Below are positions 30,990-39,891 of a DNA stretch of 64,000 bases, piece by piece. The stretch comes from Arthrospira sp. PCC 9108. GTDB lineage: Bacteria; Cyanobacteriota; Cyanobacteriia; Cyanobacteriales; Microcoleaceae. Both the position numbers and the translations under genes were made by a program. Where the stretch lies: the NCBI GenBank assembly GCA_016745315.1, contig CP066886.1, positions 1,643,501 to 1,707,500 of the forward strand, in the 5' to 3' direction. How positions within the stretch are numbered: position 1 is the stretch's first letter; the number at the start of each line of letters is the position of its first letter. The notes beneath the pieces were generated by a model. It was not told where the DNA came from, did not search any database, and saw nothing but the letters and a program-made list of their open reading frames with translations.

Positions 30990-31426
30990 GTAATATCTCC
31001 ATTAGCTGGGAAACTGACTAGCTGTTTTGGCTACCACTATTGATAGTAGTGGGATCTGCTACACTCCTTATAATTGGCGAGACAGCTAATCTAAACGCAT
31101 ACCTTCCCTCAAACCTTAGCACAATCACAGTTCTCCGACTCAAGTCCCCCGTCTTCTTGATTAGTAGACTCAATTGGCGATCGCCTGGTCTAACCTCCAT
31201 CAAGGCTAACATCAAAAAAAGCGATCGCCCTCGAATGAATTTTAGAGCGATCGCTGGGCTTTTTTTAAACAACCAGTTGCTTCTATTATAATGCCAAAAT
31301 CAACAAAAGTCAACAACTCTTTCCAATTTATTAATGGGCGAAATCCTCCCGCAATTGATTAATTATTGAAGTTTGGGGACTGGCTAGAGGATTTTATTTG
31401 CTGTTCATGAACCCACAAAATTAACT
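30990..31426. other. intergenic region with a HIP1-containing terminator-like structure
   Basis: About 435 bp between the ABC transporter start and the PEP-CTERM gene end. The two overlapping short open frames here (31018-31272 minus, 31040-31291 plus) have no recognisable features and are probably chance. At 31214-31266, AAAAAAAGC and GCTTTTTTT form a 9-bp inverted repeat around two HIP1 sites (31221-31228, 31247-31254), a possible bidirectional terminator for the leftward PEP-CTERM transcript. Confidence 0.5.
31214..31266. terminator. bidirectional terminator-like hairpin
   Basis: Outer arms AAAAAAAGC (31214-31222) and GCTTTTTTT (31258-31266) are perfect complements, with GCGATCGC inverted copies inside. 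T-tracts result on both strands after the stem. Its position about 160 bases downstream of the PEP-CTERM stop (minus strand) fits a terminator; HIP1 abundance means the inner stem may be incidental. Confidence 0.45.
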
Positions 31427-32110
31427 TTATTTTGGTTCATCGTCAGGTTTAATAGAGTCACCTTTGCGCTTTAATAATGAACCAGTTACTAGGGCTACTG
31501 CCATCAGTCCGAAAATTGTTCCCGGTTCAGGTACGGAACGCTTAGTAGCTGTCCAAGTTCCCGACTCACTATACCAAGCAAAGTCTGGAATTCGAGATCC
31601 CCTCAACCACGATGACCACTGGGTTGCATTCATGAGAGCCCCAGCAGAAACTTCTGATCTACCAATGCCATCATACCAGATATTATCCATGAAAAATAAC
31701 CTTCTTCCAATACAGTCTCTAGTCCTACATGGAACCACACTAGACAGTAAATTATCATCAAATGGTCGCCAGAAAAGATAAGTCTGATGGTTATTGGGGT
31801 TATTAAGGAGGAATTCAAATGATAAACCTCTGACATCAGAAACAAAACTGGTGACTTGGAAAAATTGGTCACTTGCGCTGATGTCCAGGGGAATATTACA
31901 AGATAATTGATTGACACATAAATTGATGACTCCAGCAAAGGGATGTTTTTCGTGGCTAAACTCTCCAGTACCTACTAACTGACCTTCCGTATCAAAAAAA
32001 TGGAGGTCGTAGAAAACTAGAGATTGAGCAGGTAGAGAAAAAGCTAAAGCCGAGGCTAATCCTATGCCGGAAGCTAGGGTTAAATTTGCCAAAAGTTTTG
32101 TCATGGCCAT
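31427..32110 (-). CDS. PEP-CTERM sorting-domain protein
   Basis: A 227-residue exported protein: signal peptide (hydrophobic about residues 8-28, likely cut after PAQS), a mature region of unknown fold with four cysteines (NLCVNQLSC, VPCRTRDC), and a C-terminal sorting signal SVPEPGTIFGLMAVALVTG followed by a basic stretch (LLKRKGD). Such proteins are processed by an exosortase (EpsH family) and often associate with extracellular polysaccharide. The tail after the basic residues (SIKPDDEPK) is longer than usual. ATGs at 32110 and 32104 are both possible. No exosortase gene is in the window; a polysaccharide operon starts just upstream, divergent. Confidence 0.85.
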   Translation of the reverse strand: MAMTKLLANLTLASGIGLASALAFSLPAQSLVFYDLHFFDTEGQLVGTGEFSHEKHPFAGVINLCVNQLSCNIPLDISASDQFFQVTSFVSDVRGLSFEFLLNNPNNHQTYLFWRPFDDNLLSSVVPCRTRDCIGRRLFFMDNIWYDGIGRSEVSAGALMNATQWSSWLRGSRIPDFAWYSESGTWTATKRSVPEPGTIFGLMAVALVTGSLLKRKGDSIKPDDEPK

Positions 32111-32441
32111 GGCAGGTTTTAGGTTGAGTGATTGATGCGGAGTTTAAATAATTGTAGATAAAGACTATCTGGCAACGGATTCAATTAGAATTAATGTTCT
32201 AGGGAGTCACGCTATCAAATTATTTAATCCCCGTGAGGATGATTAAACACCAAGGCCAGATGAATTTAACAGGGAGTTATGTAAAAAGAATGGGAATTTT
32301 GGTGAAGATTGTGTAAAATGATAGCATCCTAATCTAGGCTCGTAACTGCGACCCGTGGGGACGAAGTTAACCCAGATTAGTGGTCAGGGAATTTGCATCA
32401 ACGGTTGGGAAACCCATCAGCAACCTCTAGGAACTCTAGTT
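32111..32441. other. divergent intergenic region
   Basis: About 330 bp between the PEP-CTERM gene and the first glycosyltransferase. It should hold the promoters of both. A TGTGTAAAAT extended -10-like sequence lies near 32310. The open frame begins at 32355 but its first 29 codons show no family sequence. Nothing else was found. Confidence 0.45.
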
Positions 32442-33386
32442 ATGTCTGAACCGCTGATTTCTGCTATCATTTGTACCCATAATCGAGCTAACTACTTAGG
32501 GGCGGCGATCGATAGCTTGCTAGACCAGGAATTTGATAACTTTGAAGTGATCGTGGTAGATAATGCTTCGAGCGATCGCACCCGTGAAATAGTCGAAAGC
32601 AAACTCGATCACCCTAAACTCCGTTATATATACGAGCCGATCACAGGTCTGTCTGTCGCCCGCAATACCGGAGCCAAAACCGCCCAGGCTCCCATTTTAG
32701 CCTACCTAGACGATGATGCCGTTGCTAGTCCTCAATGGCTAAGGGTACTCTACACAGCCTATCAAGACAACCAGAAACTAGCGGTAGCAGGGGGTCGCGT
32801 TACCTTAATTTGGCCAGAAGGCATCACCCCTCCCCCATGGCTATCCCCCGGTTTAGCCGAAAACTTAGGAGCATATAACCTAGGAGATGATATCCTTTAT
32901 ATCAGCAATCCCGGCTTAACCCCCAGAGGACTAAACTACTCTATCCGCCGCACCTTTCTCGACCAAATTGGAGGGTTTGACCCTAATCTAGGTAGAGTGG
33001 GAAAACGGCTGCTTTCTAACGAAGAACTGGTGATGACAGAAGAAGCTCTCAACCGAGGCTGGGAGGTGGCTTATATTCCCGATGCTTTGGTGGCTCATAA
33101 TGTCGCTCCGGAAAGAGTTAAGCGCAGTTGGTTTATGGAGAGAGGCTGGTGGCAGGGAATTAGTGAGTGTTACCGTGAACAACTGTCGGGACGCGCCAAC
33201 TGGGGACAATTAGGGCGGGGCGGCGAGAATATGGTCAGAGGACTTTACAAATCCCTAAAGTATTTTAACGATCCAGCTACCCGATTTGATAATTTGGTTT
33301 ATGCTTATGGTCAAATTGGCTATTTAGGAGCGGCGATCGCTGGTTTGTTAAACATCAACAATACAGCCACCAAACCCAAAACATGA
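32442..33386 (+). CDS. family 2 glycosyltransferase
   Basis: About 314 residues from the ATG at 32442 (MSEPLISAIICTHNRANYL). GT-A fold features: ICTHNRANYLGAAIDSLLDQ, VIVVDNASSDRT and LAYLDDDAVASPQWL, where DDD is the metal/nucleotide-sugar DxD motif; then GGFDPNLGR with NEELVMTEEALNRGWEVAYIPDA, in which the ED-like acidic pair fits the catalytic base region. It transfers a sugar from a nucleotide donor; the acceptor is unknown. First gene of a three-gene operon with gaps of 41 bp and an overlap. Confidence 0.88.
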   Translation: MSEPLISAIICTHNRANYLGAAIDSLLDQEFDNFEVIVVDNASSDRTREIVESKLDHPKLRYIYEPITGLSVARNTGAKTAQAPILAYLDDDAVASPQWLRVLYTAYQDNQKLAVAGGRVTLIWPEGITPPPWLSPGLAENLGAYNLGDDILYISNPGLTPRGLNYSIRRTFLDQIGGFDPNLGRVGKRLLSNEELVMTEEALNRGWEVAYIPDALVAHNVAPERVKRSWFMERGWWQGISECYREQLSGRANWGQLGRGGENMVRGLYKSLKYFNDPATRFDNLVYAYGQIGYLGAAIAGLLNINNTATKPKT

Positions 33387-33427
33387 GAAATCACCTATCT
33401 TAATGGTCTACTTATCAACATTGTGTT

Positions 33428-34378
33428 ATGAGCATTACTGCATCCAAAATTCCCGTTTCCGTGCTAATTCCTGCCAAAAATGAACAGGAAAATCTCCCCG
33501 CGTGTCTGGCTAGTGTGGCTGTGGCTGATGAAATTTTGGTGGTCGATTCTCAAAGTAGCGATCGCACTGTGGAAATTTCCGAAAGTCTCGGAGCTAAAGT
33601 GGTACAATTCCACTTCAATGGTCAATGGCCGAAAAAGAAAAATTGGTCCCTGGAAAATCTCCCCTTTCGTAATGAATGGGTGCTAATTGTGGACTGTGAC
33701 GAACGTATCACCCCGGAATCTTGGCAAGAAATTGCCCAAAAAATCCAAAACCCCGAATATTCTGGCTATTACATTAATCGTCGGGTATTCTTCCTAGGGA
33801 AATGGATTCGCCACGGCGGTAAATATCCCGACTGGAACCTGCGTCTATTCAAGCATAAATTGGGTCGCTACGAAAATCTAAACACCGAGAACGTCCGTAA
33901 TACCGGAGATAATGAAGTACACGAGCACGTAGTCATCTCTGAGGGGAAAGTCGGTTATCTCCAAGAAGATATGCTTCATGAGGATTTCCGGGATTTGTTC
34001 CACTGGATAGAACGCCATAACCGCTATTCTAACTGGGAAGCACGGGTTTACTACAATATCCTCACAGGTCAGGATGATAGTAAAACCATTGGGGCTGATT
34101 TATTTGGAGATGCAGTCCAGCGGAAACGCTTTTTAAAAACCATTTGGGTGAAACTGCCCTTTAAACCTCTGTTGCGATTTATCCTATTTTATATTATCCA
34201 ACTGGGTTTTTTGGATGGTCGCGCTGGCTATATTTATGGCCGACTGTTGAGCCAATATGAATATCAAATTGGGGTGAAACTTTACGAATTGCGTAAATTT
34301 GGCGGTCAGTTGAATGTGGCGAAACCCACCACCAAGACAGCCACGCCTCAGTCTGTACCTCAAACAGTGGAAAAATGA
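33428..34378 (+). CDS. family 2 glycosyltransferase, WaaE/KdtX-like
   Basis: A 316-residue GT2 enzyme: SVLIPAKNEQENLPACL, EILVVDSQSSDRTVEI, WVLIVDCDERITPE (DxD-like), then GYYINRRVFFLGKWIRHGG and HEDFRDLFHWIERHNRYSNWEA. This second half is typical of the WaaE/beta-1,4-glucosyltransferase group acting on lipopolysaccharide core or exopolysaccharide. A C-terminal hydrophobic segment (FKPLLRFILFYIIQLGFLDG) suggests membrane association. Its stop overlaps the next start (ATGA at 34375-34378), so the two are translationally coupled. Confidence 0.88.
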   Translation: MSITASKIPVSVLIPAKNEQENLPACLASVAVADEILVVDSQSSDRTVEISESLGAKVVQFHFNGQWPKKKNWSLENLPFRNEWVLIVDCDERITPESWQEIAQKIQNPEYSGYYINRRVFFLGKWIRHGGKYPDWNLRLFKHKLGRYENLNTENVRNTGDNEVHEHVVISEGKVGYLQEDMLHEDFRDLFHWIERHNRYSNWEARVYYNILTGQDDSKTIGADLFGDAVQRKRFLKTIWVKLPFKPLLRFILFYIIQLGFLDGRAGYIYGRLLSQYEYQIGVKLYELRKFGGQLNVAKPTTKTATPQSVPQTVEK

Positions 34379-34971
34379 CCAAAACGGAGACATCGACAGA
34401 AGCCTGGGTTGATCTGCGAAAGTATGATCAATCTGGGTTTGACCGGGGGAAGCCAGGATGGTTGATTTTACTATGGTGGTTGGTTCAGGCGATCGCCTTT
34501 CCCCTGACTCCTCACCCGTTTAATAACATTCGCTGCGGGATTTTGCGGCTGTTTGGGGCCAAAATTGGTCAAGGGGTAATTATTCGACCTACCGCTAGGT
34601 TGACTTACCCCTGGAAAGTGGCGATCGGTGATTATAGTTGGATTGGTGATGATGTGGTACTTTATAGCCTAGACCGTATCGAAATCGGTGAGCATTGCGT
34701 GATTTCTCAAAAGTCCTATTTGTGTACGGGAAGCCACGATATCCATGACCCCGCTTTTGGTCTACAAACCGCCCCAATTGCGATCGCTCCTGGGGTGTGG
34801 GTAGCTACAGATTGCTTTATCGGACCGGGAGTGGCGATCGGTGCTAATACCGTTGTCGGCGCTAGATCCAGCGTCTTCAGTGACCTACCAGCCGCCCAAA
34901 TTTGCTTAGGAACCCCCTGTCGTCCCCATTCCCCCCGAAATCTCATATCCACAAAAATAATCGATAATTGA
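34375..34971 (+). CDS. WcaF-like hexapeptide acetyltransferase
   Basis: A 198-residue left-handed beta-helix acyltransferase. The N-terminal WVDLRKYDQSGFDRGKPGW and NNIRCGILRLFGAKIG are typical of WcaF-type enzymes of colanic acid and other exopolysaccharide pathways. Hexapeptide repeats follow (IGDYSWIGDDVVLYSLDRIEIG, IAPGVWVATDCFIGPGVAIG summarised by these blocks), with the likely catalytic histidine in TGSHDIHDP. It would add acetyl groups from acetyl-CoA to a sugar. It overlaps the preceding glycosyltransferase by four bases, and the repeat array starts just after its stop. Confidence 0.88.
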   Translation: MTKTETSTEAWVDLRKYDQSGFDRGKPGWLILLWWLVQAIAFPLTPHPFNNIRCGILRLFGAKIGQGVIIRPTARLTYPWKVAIGDYSWIGDDVVLYSLDRIEIGEHCVISQKSYLCTGSHDIHDPAFGLQTAPIAIAPGVWVATDCFIGPGVAIGANTVVGARSSVFSDLPAAQICLGTPCRPHSPRNLISTKIIDN

Positions 34972-34976
34972 CAATT

Positions 34977-35684
34977 TCGTAGGGGCGGGTTCTGCTGTCA
35001 ACCCGGCATCCCCACCAGGATATGAATAAACCCGCCCTCTCACCCAGCGGACAATTAATAATTAATCATGGTAGGGGCGGGTTCTGCTGTCAACCCGGCA
35101 TCCCCACCAGGATATAAATAAACCCGCCCTCACCCACCATAATCAACCCGGCATCCCCACCAGGATATAAATAAACCCGCCCTCACCCACCGGACAATTA
35201 ATAATTAATCATCGTAGGGGCGGGTTCTGCTGTCAACCCGGCATCCCCACCAGGATATAAATAAACCCGCCCTCACCCACCATAATCAACCCGGCATCCC
35301 CACCAGGATATAAATAAACCCGCCCTCACCCACCATAATCAATCATCAATTCCCCACCAGGATATAAATAAACCCGCCCTCACCCACCGGACAATTAATA
35401 ATTAATCATCGTAGGGGCGGGTTCTGCTGTCAACCCGGCATCCCCACCAGGATATGAATAAACCCGCCCTCACCCACCATAATCAACCCGGCATCCCCAC
35501 CAGGATATGAATAAACCCGCCCTCACCCACCATAATCAACCCGGCATCCCCACCAGGATATGAATAAACCCGCCCTCACCCACCATAATCAACCCGGCAT
35601 CCCCACCAGGATATGAATAAACCCGCCCTCACCCACCATAATCAATCATCAATTCCCAAGCAGGATATGAATAAACCCGCCCCA
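34977..35684. repeat. palindromic repeat array related to module A
   Basis: Two kinds of unit: a longer one of about 92 bp starting GTAGGGGCGGGTTCTGCTG (for example 34979 and 35071) and a 53-bp one starting AACCCGGCATCCCCACCAGG and ending AACCCGCCCTCACCCACC plus ATAATC. Inverted arms GGGGCGGGTT and AACCCGCCC occur in the long units. AT-rich spacers GGACAATTAATAATTAATCA separate some units. The same sequence, in reverse complement, underlies the 91-bp modules at 8.6-11.07 kb. Confidence 0.93.
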
Positions 35685-35698
35685 ACTATTGGCTTTTT

Positions 35699-37132
35699 TT
35701 ATTCATTCATAGTCTTATAAGTCGATACTGCTGAAGGTGAGCTGCGGTTGAGATAGCGGAAAATCCAATACTTAAATACCGCATCTAATATAACCGGAAA
35801 TGTCGCAATAAACAGAAAGTTAAAATCTCGGCTTTCTGCTACTCCCAAATGTCTAGCCACACTTTCCAGAATTACCTCCCAACCGTGGGGGGAGTGGAAA
35901 CCTACGAACATATCAGTTAACAAAATCAGGATAAATGCCTTCGCGCTATCACTGAGGCCATAAATTATATCCCCCATAAATGATTTCACAACTTGCACTT
36001 CTGCCTTGTTGTTAGACAAAATCAAGACAAACGTAAACACTGATATGATATCAGCAAAAATATTTTTAATAGAATTAGCACTTAATGAGCGATATTCCTC
36101 AGCAATTTTGATAGCTTTGGCTTGGGTTCTTTCCTCTAACTCTTCCGGGGTTAATTCTGGTATGAAACCCACCATCATCTCAAACTTTAACCTAGACTCA
36201 TATCTCTCAATTTCCATTAAGGCTTCTTCTTCCATGTCAACATTCATAAATAGGGGGGTGTTTTCATTAACCCAAAACCTATCAACTAAGGGACCAATCA
36301 CAAAGTTTTTCGACAATTGCTGAGTCAAAAGTGGCACTAAAATCAAGATGAGAATAAATCTAATCGCAATAATGGTTTTAACTTTCGATTTCCGATAATC
36401 TTTAATCACCTGTTCTTCCGACTCTGGGTTAAGTTCCCGTTTAATCCGAGTCACAGTTCTGAGCAAAGTTCGAGGTAGAAAGCTAGTGCCGGAGTTTTCA
36501 GATTGGAGGTTGTCTTTAAGATTATTTTCGGCTTTTGGTGGAGAAATGGGAATATCGGAACTGAGAATAGACTTAGACTTTGTGGGAAGCGAAACCAGTC
36601 CATTCTCTGGCTGATTAGGTATCAGAGAACGACTTTCTAAGTCTTCGACTTTTACCAAGGATTTAGATGGTGATGGTACTTGTTTGGGGGATGGTTTTTT
36701 CTGATAACGGTTAGTGACAGCATCAATAAATTCTAGTTTTTCACAGATTATGTCAATGGTATCGGCATCTTGATTTCGGTCATAATTGCGGTCATCAATA
36801 TCATCCGGATTCCGCAACTTGCGATTAAGTTCGGCGGGGTCTATTTGTTCAGAGATACCTAAAATAGAGCGGCTAGTGTTAAATTCTGCTAACCGCATTT
36901 GAATGATTTGTAAATACTTATTAACCTCGGATTTAAAATAAGACAAGACTCGATCGCTATATTCATCCGAAGACGACCCGATCGCCTCACCATGAAAATG
37001 CTCATTTTCCAGAGATCGTATTTTTAGAGCTGCATCATAAGCCTGATCTAAAGCTCGATCAGGAGTATCACGAAACCACTGATTAGCACGATTGAGAAAC
37101 CGCTTAAACTGAGTCCAATTTGAGGATGTCAT
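35699..37132 (-). CDS. pcxA: proton extrusion protein PcxA (CemA family)
   Basis: Intact 477-residue protein. The N-terminal half (to about residue 255) is soluble, with the family opening FLNRANQWFRDTPDRALDQAY and a variable serine/lysine-rich linker. The C-terminal half carries the CemA domain with about four transmembrane helices, including IAIRFILILILVPLLTQQ, FVIGPLVDRFW, ISVFTFVLIL and FVGFHSPHGWEVI. In cyanobacteria PcxA is needed for light-induced proton extrusion and influences inorganic carbon uptake; the chloroplast homologue is CemA. It is transcribed away from the gene at 37213, with an 80-bp divergent region. Confidence 0.92.
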   Translation of the reverse strand: MTSSNWTQFKRFLNRANQWFRDTPDRALDQAYDAALKIRSLENEHFHGEAIGSSSDEYSDRVLSYFKSEVNKYLQIIQMRLAEFNTSRSILGISEQIDPAELNRKLRNPDDIDDRNYDRNQDADTIDIICEKLEFIDAVTNRYQKKPSPKQVPSPSKSLVKVEDLESRSLIPNQPENGLVSLPTKSKSILSSDIPISPPKAENNLKDNLQSENSGTSFLPRTLLRTVTRIKRELNPESEEQVIKDYRKSKVKTIIAIRFILILILVPLLTQQLSKNFVIGPLVDRFWVNENTPLFMNVDMEEEALMEIERYESRLKFEMMVGFIPELTPEELEERTQAKAIKIAEEYRSLSANSIKNIFADIISVFTFVLILSNNKAEVQVVKSFMGDIIYGLSDSAKAFILILLTDMFVGFHSPHGWEVILESVARHLGVAESRDFNFLFIATFPVILDAVFKYWIFRYLNRSSPSAVSTYKTMNE

Positions 37133-37212
37133 AGTGAGTTGCCAAAAACACCTATTTGAGGTTAGGCGCGAAACAATGGTAATGTACGGGGTATATTAGC
37201 ACTTTTAATAAC

Positions 37213-39423
37213 ATGGCTGTGGTTTGGGAATCACTGTGGATTACCGGAGGCTCACGAACAGGTAAAACTACCCGTTTGGTAGAGCAATTTTGTCTGTGGA
37301 GTCAAATGTATGTAGGCGCTCTCAACGCGCCCTATTCAGCCCCATTTCAACCCAAGCACCCTCTACAAGGCTTGCGTCCCCTAGTTTTGGCCGCCAATGG
37401 AACCAATAAAAGGCATTTAGTTGATAGGATAACCCAAGCGTCGGCTGGACAATATCCATTTTCCGCCATCACCATTATGGGATTTTTTCAGGCGGAAGTG
37501 CTTTTGTTCTGGCCTTTACTCATTGAAGCCCTAGACCTGAGAGCCCAATTTCCCCAGAGGTTGCGTCCTGAACTAGAACAGGAACTTGCCAGCCAACTTT
37601 GGAGTCCTGAAATCGATAGTGGAAAACTCACGGACTTTGGGAGAGGGCGCGATCGCATTGTCCGTACAACCCTCGACCTATTACAACTAGCAGGACTCAG
37701 CGGCACGCCTGTTGAAGATCTGCCTAGTATTTTAGAACGCCATCAGGCTTTTGATGCCATTGGTGAGACCACCTACACCTGTATGACCGAGATGCTGCTA
37801 CGTTGGCAAAATTGGTGTCAGCAAAGGGGATTACTAACTTATGGCATTATAGCCGATTTATATTGGCGACATTTGTTGAAGCATCCCACCTATCAACGGC
37901 ATCTGCTCCATCAGCATCGAGTTATTTTAGCCGATGATGTGGATGAATACCCAGCGATCGCCCGCCATTTATTCGAGTTTCTATTAGAGAATCAAGTGAT
38001 GGGAGTATTTACTTACAATCCCCAAGGTGCAGTCAGACTAGGTTTAGGGGCAGATCCTAAATATCTAGCACAGTTGCAAGATCGCTGTCAGATAGAACAG
38101 CTTTCTCCGGTCGAGGGTTTAGCAGAAACTCTGGGTGCTGAGGTTTTGTCATGGCTCAATCAAGATTATGGTAACTTTCCCGACTTGAGTCACTCTCAGC
38201 AGTCAGTTTTGGCGATCGAAACCACTTCTAGGGCTGAACTATTGCGGCGGACGGCTACAACCATCATAGAAGCGGTTAAAAATGATCAGGTACAGCCCCA
38301 GGATATTGCTATCATCGCTCCGGGGTTAGATGCGATCGCCCGCTATACTATTCGAGAAATTTTAACCCATGAGGGTATTGCCCTAGAAGAAATTCAACCA
38401 CAGCAACCGCTGATCACTTCTTCGATAGTGCGATCGCTGCTGACCCTACTCGCCTTAGTATATCCAGGCTTAGGGCGGTTAGTAGATAGAGATGCGATCG
38501 CCGAAATGCTGACCATTATCAGTAGCCATATCCCAGAGAGCAAACACAGCAGCACATCAGACCCCGACTCACCCGCCGCCAATTTTCCCATCCATAATGC
38601 GATCGATCCAGTGCGAGCCGGTTTATTAGCTGATCACTGTTTCGCCCTTGATTGGCAAAATCCGAAATTATTGCCAATTAATGCCTTTCCACGCTGGGAC
38701 CGCCTCGGCTACCGTGCCGCCAACACCTATAAATATATTTGTGAGTGGTTATCCCTACAGCAACAGAAGTATCATCAGAACCTCCTCCCCAGTCCTGTCG
38801 CCTTATTAGACCGAGCCATCCAGGAATTTTTCATTCCTAGGGTTACAGGTTCACCAGCGTTAATCATAGACATGAATCGCCCAATCCTAAAAGCCTTCGC
38901 ACAAATCGACCTGTTGCGGGAATTAATGGAAACCGCCATCCACTTTTGGGATATTTATACCAGAGACAAACCCCAGCCATCACCCTTAGAAACCGTCGAA
39001 ATCACTCGCCAATTTATTGAACTGTTGCGCCGAGGAGTTGTTACCGCCAACCCCTACCCCGTGGGAGAAATGGCTGTTAAGGCTCCTGCTGTCACCCTCG
39101 CCACCATTTTCCAATACCGTGTCAATCACCAATCCCATTCCTGGCACTTTTGGCTTGATGCAGGTTCCCCCCTCTGGTTCCAAGAGGGAGCTAGTAGCCT
39201 TTGGGGTGCGCCTGTGTTTCTCCAAGATATTCAACAGCAGAGACAGCCTTGGACCAGTGAAGATATGATGGCAGCCAATCAGCAAAGACTACAAAGGATT
39301 GTGTGGGATTTATTAAGTCGGGTTAGCGATCGCCTTTATCTCTGTCATAGTGAATTATCAGTTAATGGTCAAGAACAACTCGGACCTCTTCTACCCCTTG
39401 TCAGTAGTGTACCAACGCGGTAA
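37213..39423 (+). CDS. P-loop helicase-like (RecB/UvrD-related) protein
   Basis: A 736-residue protein with a Walker A-like GGSRTGKTTRL (about residue 13), GTNKRHLVDRI, and a Walker B-like VILADDVDEYP (about residue 235). The order recalls SF1 helicases of the UvrD/RecB/AddB kind, and cyanobacterial homologues are often called recombinase family protein. The later helicase motifs are weakly visible (QDIAIIAPGLDAIARYTIREIL, about 355, resembles motif IV). No nuclease motif is evident. Activity on DNA is inferred only from this layout. ATG at 37213 gives MAVVWESLWITGGS. Confidence 0.6.
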   Translation: MAVVWESLWITGGSRTGKTTRLVEQFCLWSQMYVGALNAPYSAPFQPKHPLQGLRPLVLAANGTNKRHLVDRITQASAGQYPFSAITIMGFFQAEVLLFWPLLIEALDLRAQFPQRLRPELEQELASQLWSPEIDSGKLTDFGRGRDRIVRTTLDLLQLAGLSGTPVEDLPSILERHQAFDAIGETTYTCMTEMLLRWQNWCQQRGLLTYGIIADLYWRHLLKHPTYQRHLLHQHRVILADDVDEYPAIARHLFEFLLENQVMGVFTYNPQGAVRLGLGADPKYLAQLQDRCQIEQLSPVEGLAETLGAEVLSWLNQDYGNFPDLSHSQQSVLAIETTSRAELLRRTATTIIEAVKNDQVQPQDIAIIAPGLDAIARYTIREILTHEGIALEEIQPQQPLITSSIVRSLLTLLALVYPGLGRLVDRDAIAEMLTIISSHIPESKHSSTSDPDSPAANFPIHNAIDPVRAGLLADHCFALDWQNPKLLPINAFPRWDRLGYRAANTYKYICEWLSLQQQKYHQNLLPSPVALLDRAIQEFFIPRVTGSPALIIDMNRPILKAFAQIDLLRELMETAIHFWDIYTRDKPQPSPLETVEITRQFIELLRRGVVTANPYPVGEMAVKAPAVTLATIFQYRVNHQSHSWHFWLDAGSPLWFQEGASSLWGAPVFLQDIQQQRQPWTSEDMMAANQQRLQRIVWDLLSRVSDRLYLCHSELSVNGQEQLGPLLPLVSSVPTR

Positions 39424-39891
39424 AAATGGGGGTAATATGAATCCAATTCAATTTCTGAAATCCCGTTCAATACCCCCCTAAGTTCATGAGAACATCCCCA
39501 AAACACAAAAAATTTGCATCTGCTAATTAATTACCAATTCGGCTATAATTAACCATTAAAAGTCAATTTTAATTGTGTTTCCATGAAAAACATCCTCAAT
39601 AATACATCTTAATTGACCCTAATCAGTCACCGAGAAATCTGAATAATTTATGATTAAAAGTCACAGTTTCTGCGATATTTACGCTAGTAGGATTGACTGA
39701 TCCATCATTAATCTGTTTAAATTGATACCCATTCATCTTATGTCGATGACTTCAAATCACCGATGTGGCTACCTTGCCCAAATCAAGCCCCAAAATCATA
39801 ACCATTAGCATCAATTGACATAGCCTAATCGTTAAAATAACCCCTTGTCTATGCCAAAATTCCCAAGTCATCATCAATTAGGAGTCACGCC
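39424..39891. other. intergenic region upstream of the first RTX gene
   Basis: About 470 bp, AT-rich, with short inverted segments such as TTAAAAGTCAATTTTAA near 39556. It should contain the promoter of the RTX gene, but I could not pick one with confidence. A Shine-Dalgarno TAGGAG lies 7-13 bases before the ATG at 39892. Confidence 0.45.

Noticed and set aside
31018..31291. Two overlapping open frames of about 84 codons on opposite strands
   Set aside because: No family, signal or ribosome-binding site, and the region contains a terminator-like structure.
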